A stretch of DNA of 64,000 nucleotides from Priapulus caudatus (lineage: Eukaryota > Priapulida > Priapulimorpha > Priapulimorphida > Priapulidae): contig NW_014577479.1 in NCBI RefSeq assembly GCF_000485595.1, positions 27,169-91,168 on the forward strand, given 5' to 3'. The number at the start of each line of letters is the position of its first letter. Positions within the stretch are counted from its first letter, which is position 1. The position numbers were made by a program, and so were the translations under genes. The notes beneath the pieces were generated by a model. The model ran no database searches, was not told where the DNA came from, and saw nothing but the letters and a program-made list of their open reading frames with translations. Positions 1 to 9,574 of this stretch are shown in pieces.

Positions 1-125
1 AAAACATTTAAAAAAAATATTTCTAATGGTGATTGAACCATGAAACTTCTTATGTAGCGTAATTATAACCTAAATTAGCTCAAAATAACCCTAGAACCTA
101 GGGTAAACTCTCCCTTTAAGTGTAT
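1..125. mobile_element. Right arm of a foldback element, cut by the window start
   Basis: This segment matches 1327-1445 (shared ATTGAACCAT-AAAACTT, TATGTAGCGTAATT and a CCCTTTAA end). It is therefore the right end of a second copy of the foldback element at 845-1445. Confidence 0.6.
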
Positions 126-541
126 CATTTTGAAATTCGGAGTGCTATCATCATACCATGTGCCACGGTGCGTGTAAAGCCACCAGCCAAATCTCGGCTA
201 GTTCAAGTGTATATATATGCAGTTTAAAGTTGACCATAATTTTGATGGAGAACGTACACAACATTGAATGATTGCACAAGAGGTTAGTAAAGTCAGATGA
301 AGGTCATATGCAGAATGAGGCAGGCAGAGCTGAACATTTTAAAAATTGGATCCAGTTTGTTACATGCAGGTAATAAACCAGGATTTTCTTATAGTGGACC
401 TTACTTCTGCTATCACCTCAATAAAACAGGAGTAGTTGCAACAGCAGCAACCACAGTAGCAGCTTTATGTACTCTCAAAATATGTCGGGTTTGTGTTCAT
501 ATTGACTTCTGACTTCTCTGACTATTGCTGTCTCATTGCAG

Positions 542-674
542 GTATTTTGTGCAGTTAATTGATGGGCTAGAGTATCTGCACTCACAGAATATAGTGCACA
601 AGGACATCAAGCCCGGAAATCTGCTACTAAGCACAGCAGAGATCCTGAAGATCATAGACTTGGGTGTGGCAGAG
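542..674 (+). CDS. STK11: LKB1 exon: catalytic loop
   Basis: An AG acceptor ends at 541 and a GTGTGG donor starts at 675. The exon enters one base before a codon boundary, encodes 44 codons from YFVQLIDG to DLGVAE and leaves in phase 0. It holds the HKDIKPGN catalytic loop and the DLG metal-binding motif. Confidence 0.95.
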
Positions 675-1637
675 GTGTGGCTAATACATGTTTAGATAGA
701 GGCACTTGTTATATAACTTTAACATGATTTATTCAGGTCTTCAGAGACAAGATTGTCAGTAATGAGTGATAAGAATTATTCTATGTATACAAATCTCGTG
801 ATTTCATATTAAAATGTATTTAACCTTACTTATAATTTTAGGTTGAAGGGATACTTTCCTCTAGAATTTAGGAGTATATGATAGTAGATTCATAAATAAT
901 AGCATATACCTACAAATTTCTATAATTACGCATTTACGTTTGTCATAAAACAAAATTGAATTTCAAAATCTTCATTTTTGGGCGCTGACATGACACCCGC
1001 GATCGTGCTGCCACCCTGAAAAAGTTGCGCATTTGCCCATTTATTCTGCACGTTACAGACCGAGGGCTAATCACAAAAATGCAATTATATTTATACCTAA
1101 ATGCTTTTTAACCGAACGATATTCATTTTAGGACAACTTCATTAATATTATAACAGAAACTAAGCGTCGTTTATAAGATAGTGCAATCCTTTTGCTCTTA
1201 AATTTATAAATATGAAACACCCTCGGTCTGTAGCCTGCAGCAGAAACGTTGCTTTGCGCAACTTTTTCATTGTATGCGCTGCCAGTGGCGCCACCGTCAT
1301 TGTAAGCAACGATATAGCTGTCAGTTTTTAAACATTAAAAAAAAATATTTCAAATAAATATTGAACCATAAAACTTTTTATGTAGCGTAATTTTAACCTA
1401 TTTTAACTGGAAATATCTGAAGAACCTAGAGTAATGTATCCCTTTAAATTCTTTCAAAGCTTGTAGAGATAAGAATGTGTAGAATAGAAGATTACACCAA
1501 ATTCATTGCTTTTTAAATCTCAGTTTGCAATTTGACACAAATAATTAGATATGGTTTGATGTTTTCCTAACAAATACTATGTTTATGCATGCAGTTACCC
1601 ACACATGCACATACAAGCACACTGGCGCGCGCGCACA

Positions 1638-1670
<33 letters not shown>

Positions 1671-3520
1671 TCAATTGAAACACTAAGTAGACGTTCGTTC
1701 TAATGCAGGAACTTGACATGTTTGCCGAGGATGACACCTGCTGTACGAGCCAAGGCTCGCCTGCGTTCCAACCACCCGAGATAGCAAATGGTCAAGAATC
1801 CTTTCCTGGGTTCAAAGTGGATATCTGGTCAGCTGGTGTCACCTTGTACGTACACTAACGATAAGATCATGTCATTCATTGCCAGATGACGCTCACAGCA
1901 ATCTAATCAATCTCTGGAATTACCTGCCCATAACAATATTAATAGTGATGATAATAATAAAAATTTTATAGGATAAAAATATAATATAATAAAAAATACT
2001 AGTGAATAATAAAGCAGGCAGCTGCAGTGGTGCGATCGTTTTATCATTGAATCACTATTTTGCTATCATGCATTCAATCGCAAACTTGCATTGTTCATCC
2101 TCGGGCACTAACATATCAGCGTGACGCCTCAACAACCTAGCGCCTTCCTTCCCTCTGCAGGTACAACATCACTACCGGAAAGTATCCATATGAAGGCGAT
2201 AACATCTACAAGCTGTTTGAGCACATCGGCAAGGGAGACTACACGATCCCGGAGGAGTGTGATCACCTGCTTACGGAGCTACTGAGCGGTAATAGATGCT
2301 GTCGTTGTAGTGTGGCAGGGTTCTCCTCGGGCCTTTAACGCGTGTCGTGTCCAACGTGCATTCAGAGCTGAAGCTAATTTGCGACATGCCTTAATTTCTA
2401 GCTGTGTTTAGTTTCGACAATCCCAACACGGTGATGCTTTGGTTTCACAGTTTGATGTGTACCTCTTCAAACTGATATTTTGTACCTGTGTATTGGGGCG
2501 CTTTGGGTCAATTACGACAAACGTAATTGATTCCAATTAGCAATCGGGGATGAATTGCCTGATTGCTCAACATGCCTTCTGAAATTCCTAAAGAGAAATC
2601 TTGTATGATATACTGTATAGTGCGATTCCAACGTTAAATGTTACGTACCTGACGGCGTCTGCAGTGCATGTGTAATGGATTATCACCTGTGCGCTCATTA
2701 GAAGTTAACACCTGCTGTGTGACAAAGGCAGCATATCGGCTATCAAAACTATTGCAACAATAAACATTTTGGATTTGTCCCAAAATAAAATGTTCTTAAG
2801 TCTCTAGTATGTTGAAAATTTATGCATGTAGTGCTAGTCATAAATTTGATGAGTGTATGTTTGGTTTCAATTTATTTGATTTTACACAAGTTTACAATCA
2901 ATGAGTAGAAAAGTGCATTAGCATATGTATTATTTTAAAATACCAAAAGTGATTAATGATTGTCCTGTTTTCTTTGTAGGATTACTACAAAAGGATCCAT
3001 ACGATAGATTTACAATAAAAGAAATTAAAAATCATGAGTAAGTAGCCTTTCTCACCAAATCACCTTCATTAATGAATTCTATTCTCACATTAGTTTTTCT
3101 CCAGTAAAACACTAATTACCAACAATTGCAGTGATAACATTTCATAAAAAATTTGTCATGTGTAAAAAATAAAGTACATGTGTGTGCATGCACATTTCAC
3201 GAACGTTTGCTTTTTTGCAGTTGGTTTCGAAAGAAGCATCCAAAAACGTTGGATTACGTTTACTTTCTGCCGCGGCCGGATGAGTATCGAAGCATGACCG
3301 TAGTGCCATATCTAGAGGACCTTCACAACTACTACATGGAAGATGAGGAGGAGAGCTACGCCGGTGAGAGTGATCGTGAACGTATGCGTGTTGCTTTCTT
3401 GCTCAGCTTTTTTAGTTACCTGCTTGTCTGTCTTGTCTGCTTGCTGGCTTGCTCGCTTGCTTGCTTGCTTGCTAACTTGCTAACTTGCTTGCTTGCTGGC
3501 TTGTTTGCTTGTTTGCTTGT

Positions 3521-3553
<33 letters not shown>

Positions 3554-6192
3554 GGCTTTCTTGCTAGCTTGCTTGCTTGCTTGCTGGCTTGCTTGCCTGC
3601 TTGGTAGCTTGCTTGATTATTCAAGTGAAAAGAGTATTTATTAATTGATCATTCGATGTCCTTATAACATTAACAGTCGTCGCCAAAAGCGTCGGACCGT
3701 CGGACAAAAGCGGTGATTTTTTCACCGGTCCGACAAGAAATATGGCTTTACCAGACCGTGTGTTCGGTAACATTATATCAACTAATTACCCAGAGGCTAT
3801 GGGTACGGCAGTACTACACACAAGCACAAACAGTTGCCATATCCCTAACCTAACCCTAACACTAGCTCTAAACCGACTCGGCTATCTTATATACGCGTGT
3901 ACCAAATTAATCTATGGTGTGGGAAAGCGATAGGAAGAGATTGGCTGTTATATGATAAAAGATAAGAAAATGATGACATGCCACGTGTGTGTGAACTATC
4001 AATCATGGGAAGTTTGTAGGTTCAAGCTTTAAAGCTGCACAATGCGCATCCAAACGCTAATTTCTCCAGTACTAGACTAGCAAATACTTCGTGTCATGCA
4101 TAATCACACTACCTTATGACAAAATAAACTAGTTCCTCCCATTTCACTGCGCGTTGTCTTATAAAAGGTATTTGAAAATACCTCCAATGTTGTTATAATT
4201 CTCCGATGTTGTTGACAGTTTCACCAAGCAACCGTGCAGCGGTGCTGCGGTACGGGTGTAGCAAAGATAAAAACATGTGACGTCACCTCACCACTTCGAG
4301 GCTAAATTGTTTGGCAAACAGTCGGCATTTGCGCCAGAATGCCAGTTTTCTCACCTCTTTCTTGTGGGTTTTAAGCAAACGCGCAGTGAAATGGGAGCAA
4401 CTACAGTTTATTTTGTCATAAGGTAGTGTGATTATGCATGACACGAAGTATTTGCTAGTCTAGTACAGGAGAAATTAGCGTTTGGATGCGCATTGTGCGG
4501 CTTTAAGCTTAGAGGACAGAATTATTTCATTAACGGATGCAATAACTTTAAGAAGTCAAGTATTACTGACCATGAGCAGAGCAATAGCATGTGAAAGCTA
4601 TGGAATTAAGGAAGGCAGCTACAAGCAGCCAACATATTGCTATGTCAAGGGCTGGCCGAGCTCTGCAAGCAATCAAGGCAGCTGACAGACAGAAACTAGG
4701 TTATTTATTCAGAAATGCTTATGCCACTGCTAAACGGAGCAGACTGTTGACTGATTATACCTGGATCACACAACTGGACAAGGCCAAAGACCTAGAAATA
4801 GGTGAAACCTATATTAATGACAAAGCTGGCCTTAATTTTATCGAATGCATTGCTGATTGTATGCGTTACGAAATTGATGAAAAAATAAACGATGCTAGCT
4901 TTTTCAGCTTTATCATGGATGGGTCAACAGACATAGCTGGTGATGAGCAGGAAAGCATACATGTTAGATATGTCCACAAAGGAAAAGCAACAGAGATTGA
5001 ATGTGTTTTAATGTTTCAATATTTTTTTGGTCCAGTAAAATATCATTCGGTCTGGTAAAAATCTATTTTTTACTGGACCGAATGTCCAGTAAAGGATTTT
5101 GTCTTTTGGCGAGGACTGCATTAACGTGTGTAAATTTGCAGTTAACGTTAATGTTATTCTTGTGCTGACCGTGGCGTGAAGTTTGGCGTAACATGTACCA
5201 CGGCATTTTTCAGTTCACTTTGGTGTAAGAGAGAGGTGGTTGTCTGCTCAAGATCAAATCTTAATTTGCCTTGAGTTTAACCAGATAGTCAGTGGTTTAT
5301 AAGCATTGCACCATGTTGGAGGGGCACCAAGACAAACATTCTCATCAAACGAATGCATAAACCAGGGTGTGAAATTAACGGGAGTCCGGAGTCAAATACT
5401 CCCGGATTTACTGTCGGACTCCCTGATTTGACATATGCAGGAGTCCGTGTGACAACCTGAAAATTCTGCCATACTAACTAGTTCGTTCTGGAGCACGGCC
5501 TTGTGGAATTACTGTATTTTTCAGCTAATGTCCAAAGAAAATTTGGCAGACGTGCAACCGCATGAATCTTAAAAATAAGCACATGCGTTATTGTTAATAT
5601 CTTTAATTTTGAACCTCAGACTGCGGACTCCCTCATTTTGCTGCGGACTCCCTCTTTTTGAGGGTAGGGAGTCCATTGGACTCCTGTATTCAAAAGTTAA
5701 TTTCTACCCCTGATAAACTGAGACAGCCATGGCAGTTTATTGTCGTGTATATTGGACAGAATTCCAAGGCTCTGTAACAAGTGAAGGGGGGCATCAGGGC
5801 ACGTACCGTCGGTGCTGCAATAACATACGAGCCCTTGTTATGCACCAACGCACTACATCAAGGAAGGAGAGCAGCCACGGCACTTGCCTTGTGCCTCAAT
5901 CAAATTCGAGCCCTGGGTATGTGCCATTACACTGCAGCAATAAAATTCTGTACCTGGGTGCGCTACCACGGCACACTATGGCAAGGAAGGAGAGCAACCA
6001 CGGCACTTGTCGTTGGTGCTGTGATGTAAATGGAATGCTCCTGCGTTGTTCGTTGCAGAACGGGGCAAGCGAGAGGCGGTCGTCTGCCAGGACATGCAGA
6101 AGCCGATGGAGAAGAAGAAACGTCGACGGCGGCGACGCAACATCATCAGCTGCATCAGCGTCAAGAAAATCACGGGATGCGCACAGTCGTAG
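542..6192 (+). CDS. STK11: LKB1/STK11 serine/threonine kinase, 3' part of gene (6 exons, 5' end outside window)
   Basis: Six exons (542-674, 1709-1845, 2161-2288, 2980-3037, 3221-3363, 6059-6192) join with matching phases into 733 nt of open frame. They encode the kinase domain from the helix before the catalytic loop (HKDIKPGN) through the LKB1-type DLG metal motif, the activation segment ([16 protein letters not shown]), the C-lobe and the post-kinase segment [16 protein letters not shown]1 phosphorylates the T-loop of AMPK and related kinases in a complex with STRAD and MO25. The C-terminus is short: after an acidic stretch comes a polybasic block and a terminal CAQS, which fits a CaaX prenylation box (human LKB1 ends CKQQ). 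The N-terminal lobe is not in the window. The 2.7 kb last intron contains transposon remnants. An extra or alternative C-terminal exon inside it cannot be excluded, but the direct join keeps phase. Confidence 0.95.
845..1445. mobile_element. 600-bp foldback (MITE-like) element in LKB1 intron
   Basis: The left arm (845-1066) and right arm (1220-1445) are imperfect inverted repeats. GAAAAAGTTGCGCA...CAGACCGAGGG at 1017-1066 is mirrored by CCCTCGGTCTG...TGCGCAACTTTTTC at 1220-1270. The outer ends are GAAGGGATAC and GTATCCCTTTAA. No coding sequence is present. The TTAA next to the right end could be a piggyBac-type target, but the left end reads TTGA, so the family stays open. Confidence 0.6.
1625..1669. 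repeat. CA/CG dinucleotide microsatellite
   Basis: Alternating GC then (GCAC)n then (AC)n, just upstream of the LKB1 activation-segment exon. Confidence 0.9.
1709..1845 (+). CDS. STK11: LKB1 exon: activation segment
   Basis: The acceptor is TAATGCAG and the donor GTACGT. The 137 nt encode the activation segment with [19 protein letters not shown] and the WSAGVTL helix. The exon leaves with two bases (TT) that join G at 2161 to make Leu. Confidence 0.95.
2161..2288 (+). CDS. STK11: LKB1 exon: kinase C-lobe
   Basis: The acceptor is CTCTGCAG and the donor GTAATA. It encodes [20 protein letters not shown] and the [11 protein letters not shown] segment. The phase is one base in and one base out. 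Confidence 0.95.
2980..3037 (+). CDS. STK11: LKB1 exon: end of kinase C-lobe
   Basis: A short 58-nt exon between TTTGTAG and GTAAGT, encoding [18 protein letters not shown] plus split codons on both sides. It matches the RF-containing subdomain XI of LKB1. Confidence 0.92.
3221..3363 (+). CDS. STK11: LKB1 exon: post-kinase segment
   Basis: The acceptor is TTTTTTGCAG and the donor GTGAGA. It encodes WFRKKHPK, then [16 protein letters not shown] and an acidic run (EDEEESY). It leaves with one base, G, which joins AA at 6059 to give Glu. Confidence 0.95.
3433..3615. repeat. GCTT tetranucleotide array
   Basis: About 40 imperfect GCTT/GTTT units lie directly after the LKB1 exon that ends at 3363. 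Reading through the donor would give a long Leu/Cys/Ala-rich tail, which is an artefact of the repeat and not protein. Confidence 0.9.
4026..4513. repeat. Internal 130-bp inverted repeat inside the hAT remnant
   Basis: About 4026-4153 and 4378-4513 are near-perfect reverse complements (for example AGCGTTTGGATGCGCATTGT on the right arm), with about 225 bp between them. The right arm includes the start of the transposase zinc-finger frame, so the left arm is an inverted copy of the 5' end of the transposase gene. Confidence 0.8.
4481..5032 (+). pseudogene. Degraded hAT-type transposase fragment
   Basis: One frame starts with a TTF-type zinc-finger-like segment (CALC...[18 protein letters not shown]), stops near 4590, and continues in a shifted frame from 4591. 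The second part contains AKRSRLLTD and then [19 protein letters not shown], the acidic motif region typical of ZNF862/KIAA1586-like hAT proteins. The fragment breaks off at the element's right terminal repeat, so the catalytic C-terminal half and dimerisation domain are missing. Frameshift and truncation mark it as dead. Confidence 0.7.
5363..5712. mobile_element. 350-bp non-autonomous CAGGG-ended element
   Basis: The ends are CAGGGTGTGAAATTAACG and the reverse complement of CAGGGGTAGAAATTAAC. The exact 6-bp duplication ATAAAC abuts both ends. The interior repeats GGACTCC/GGAGTCC motifs. There is no ORF. It lies in the last LKB1 intron. Confidence 0.75.
6059..6192 (+). CDS. STK11: LKB1 terminal exon with polybasic block and CaaX-like end
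   Basis: The acceptor is TTCGTTGCAG and the stop is TAG at 6190-6192. The frame fixed by the upstream exon gives 43 residues: an acid/base-mixed start, [10 protein letters not shown], then [15 protein letters not shown]. Known LKB1 proteins end in a prenylated cysteine motif after a basic region, and the layout here is the same. The assignment rests on phase and layout rather than on strong sequence identity. Confidence 0.8.
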
Positions 6193-9178
6193 GGCGTTCC
6201 TCTCTCACCAGGGAGCGCCGACACGGCCGAACTCTGCCAGGTGGCGCCTGCGTGTTTCACCCCCCGACGCGGGAGTGTTTGCTAGGCTGTCTGACAGTGA
6301 CAGGGGAGTCTGCGCAGTCACCTTCACCAGGGGGAGCCTATGTGGTTGATCCCCTGTAGGAGGCTATTGCACAGCTGGCCTATGGTAGCAATAGGAGTGA
6401 TAGGATTGCGTGCTCTTGACGGAAAGGAATGGCTGTGAACTGTAGCTATGGTGGACGTGTGGTGCGTGCTAAAATTCTCCCCTGTAGCATATGCTGATGG
6501 AAGTCGACTGGTTAAAAAGATGTTCCATGCTTACTCCATGCTTATTACCCGTACACATATGCATGCGTGCACATGCAAGCAGGCACACGGCAACATACAC
6601 TCGCATGCATGTACATGCAAGCAGATGCACACACACACATGCAAACGTGCGCGTATGAATGCAGGGACATGCACCCACGCACGCGCGTGCGTGCACTCGC
6701 ACACACACGCACACGCACGAATACTGCTTTGTCTTCTATGACATGCCACTAGTATGTTTTCAGAGATGGCTTGTTGTGAACATAATGTATTCACATGGTT
6801 TTTGTTGCCTTCGATAGATGGGTTCTCGTACGATGCCCGTACATAAACTTGTCAGAGTTCTGTATGCGCCACGTGAGTATCGTTATGAAGAGATATGCAT
6901 AAAGAATAGAAGTGTTGAACGGCGGCATCAAAAGGTTTTGTGCTCAAATCGGTTCTTCAGCCATCGCCAATCAACCATTGGCGACAATGGGCAAGTCTCA
7001 GCTGCACATCTCTACCATGTTTTGTTTTTTTAGTCTTATTTGTGTAAGCAATAAGCCTTAGTCAGCTACTACTTTGGTATCGGGAATGTCTCCTGTCACG
7101 TAACCCTGCTGTTATACGTGTGCAATTGATTGACTCGTAGTCAAGAGGAGATTGTGGAGATAGCCGGAAGCTGCTGCAGGAGATGGAAGATGAGAGTGAT
7201 GCTGTGGGCTATAATCAAACATTAATACGTTCGGCAGGATTGTTCATTCGTTAGGAGTACTGCATGTTAAGCATCCCATGCTAGGTTTCTCTCACTGTCT
7301 CGGAGTGTTTTCAGACCTTCTTCGAAGAACGTCTACGTGAGTAGGTCCATTTATTCGTTTCTTCCCTACAAGAAATCACGCTTATGTACTATTAATGCGA
7401 GACACCACCGCCCGCTGCAGCATGCAGTTACTGATTGCTCTTGGCCGTGTTTTAGTGGTTATGCTTCGTTAGAAGCATGAACATATGTTTACGTGTAGTA
7501 TACGTGTGTTCATGGTAGAAGAGTGTTGGTGCTTCTTCTGTGAAAGCTTTGCTAGTTGTTAAGGTAAACGTCCTTTGACGGAGTTGTAAAGTATGAATGT
7601 AAAAACGTCGGGTATTACCACATACCATTCATGTTTTAATGTAAATATATAAATATGTTTGTTTTCACACATTGATAGAACGATATGCATTATAGTAATG
7701 TAGCTCAGTGGCTGTGTAACTGTTACAATATGTTGTTACCAAGCTAACCGCTTGCCTCTTGTCATTTTACTGAGCATGTGAAGGTGGGAGATCGTGTGTT
7801 AAACTTTTGCGATATGTAAAAAGACGTGTTTATCTATTATAAAGTTGTAAATTGTTGCAGTGACGTCTAACAGACGTTTGCCTGGTTTCACTGACCATTT
7901 AAATTAACGTTCTATCAAGACTGTGATTACATCGTAGATAGAACAGATCTCTTAACTCCTCAGAGCATAACTTGTAGGATTGCACCAAGCCCCACGCTAT
8001 ACACACACTCGTCGTGTGCGATTATTTGCACCGTTCTACCTCGTGCAACACTTGGCACGTACGGATATTCGCACATGACACGCGCGTTTATGCCGGACTT
8101 GTATTAATTCTGCAGTTTCGTAAAACCGTGTTCATGCGTGCGTGGTAGTAATCAAATGCCACCTTGCACATCTAGGTAACTCGCGAAGGCCGTGTTTGCG
8201 GTGTGAACGAATGAGGGTGACAAGATACGGTGTGTATAGTGTATATATAATTATTTTGATATGCCTATACCCGATTGCACTACTGCCGTGCTAATAGAAT
8301 GACAGTGGCAAATGGAATCGGTTGTGATGGTGCGTCTAATGCGTGATGCGAACCACTAACGTTTAATATTTCATTTCTGGGCAGAAATAGAACGCGAATT
8401 GCTGGTGTCGGCAGCTTCAAGTCGGGATGTACGCGAGATGGCGTTTATTAGTTGATATTGACATTTTCGAGAGTAGATAATCAGATTTGACTCTAATTAT
8501 CTCCTTTTTGTTATTTTCTACCAGAATTCATGGACAGGTTCACTAGAGCAGAAGAAGTGGAGCATGTTGGCTTATAGATAGTCGAAGGAAACATCATTTC
8601 CTGGCAGTGAAGTTATCGCTCTGCATGTGTAGATGTAGCGGCATTGCCGACGCAGTTGGTACGATGGTGGTGCAACTGTAATGATTGTCTTGTTTTTTTA
8701 TTGTTTTTGGTGTACAGAAATAACATTTTAACACGTCTCTTTCTCAGTATTTCTCAAAACTGAATGTTAGCAGAAGTCCCAAGCTATGCTCCAGGGTTGA
8801 GCCCTGGTGGGCTGGGACCTGGATGAAATTGATGAATAAAAAAAAATTTGTTTTTGTTTGATACAAATTCTTAAATTTTTCTTGAAAATGGCACTTTCAA
8901 CATATATGTACATAGGTTTCACAATATTATTGCAAGAAATGATATTGGTGTTGGACTCTAGGCACTATATGCACGATCTTGCTTGTATTGCTAACCAAGG
9001 ACAAATTACAACTTGAATGTGTAAAAAATGTGTCCTAACCTCCACCTAACAATCTTAGGTTAGTTACTACAAAAAACATTAACATTTTTTAACACCTCAC
9101 AAACGTGCCAACAAAAAGGTAGAACAAACCTTTTTATATAACTAACCTTATCACGTTTATTGTAACAAGAAATTATAG
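6193..9178 (+). other. LKB1 3' flank / UTR, no confident gene
   Basis: This holds the probable 3' UTR and the gap between LKB1 and ATP5F1D. A CA/CATG microsatellite occupies 6550-6720. A short open stretch at 7141-7253 after TCGTAG ends at a stop and could be UTR or an alternative exon. An AATAAA lies near 8835, followed by an A-rich tract. No conserved domain was recognised. Confidence 0.5.
6550..6720. repeat. CA/CATGCA-rich microsatellite
   Basis: Imperfect CACA, CATGCA and GCGTGC runs produce spurious His/Cys/Thr-rich reading frames on both strands. Confidence 0.85.
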
Positions 9179-9234
9179 CTGGAGATGAAGACAAAACACT
9201 ATTCAACAGACTGGAAGGCTACAAAGAAGCCAAT
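9179..9234 (+). CDS. Possible orphan exon, unidentified
   Basis: A 56-nt stretch sits between an AG (TTATAG) and a good GTGAGT donor. It is open and reads GDEDKTLFNRLEGYKEAN, which looks coding in composition. No partner exon and no family was recognised. It may be an exon of a small + strand gene, an alternative LKB1 exon, or chance. Confidence 0.2.
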
Positions 9235-9451
9235 GTGAGTGACGCCTCAATAAATAGCCACAAATTCCAACTTTAAAGCACAAACACGGTGTAGAGCATC
9301 TAGGTTGCAGATATCTCTAAACTGGTGGCAATGCCATGTAGTGACGCATGCGTCACCTAATAATTTTTAAGGGGTTTAATTTACCGCCTATGTGAAATGT
9401 ACAACGCCGCGTGTCCATACGAACGACGTTCTCCTCTCCCCCGGATGTTTC

Positions 9452-9574
9452 CTACGCGCTTGCCTCCGCGAGGGCCTCATAAACTTCTACCTCGATCTGC
9501 ACCTTCGCCCGTTCTTGGTCGTTGGTTGCAGCGCCGATCGACTGTTGTGCCTTACTCAATCCCTCTCTGATCGC
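9452..9574 (-). CDS. ATP5F1D: ATP5F1D terminal exon
   Basis: On the minus strand the acceptor is TTTGCAG and the exon has 41 codons from AIREGLSKAQQ to EALAEASA and TAG (complement at 9452-9454). It is the C-terminal helical hairpin of the subunit. Phase 0 entry. Confidence 0.93.
   Translation of the reverse strand, partial: AIREGLSKAQQSIGAATNDQERAKVQIEVEVYEALAEASA

Larger units (their letters stand above)
3674..5118 (+). mobile_element. hAT-like DNA transposon remnant, 1445 bp
   Basis: The ends are inverted repeats: CAGTCGTCGCCAAAAG at 3674 and the reverse complement CTTTTGGCGAGGACTG ending at 5118. An exact 6-bp duplication, CATTAA, abuts both ends. The interior carries a degraded ORF of the zinc-finger/DUF4371 hAT type and a large internal inverted repeat. 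It is inserted in the last LKB1 intron. Confidence 0.75.

Noticed and set aside
3153-3644. Frame running from LKB1 into a Leu/Cys/Ala-rich membrane-like tail
   Set aside because: The tail is the GCTT tetranucleotide repeat downstream of a valid donor at 3364. The CaaX-bearing exon at 6059 joins in phase instead.
7141-7253. Open 36-codon stretch after TCGTAG in the LKB1 3' flank
   Set aside because: Phase and homology do not support it as an LKB1 exon. Probably UTR.
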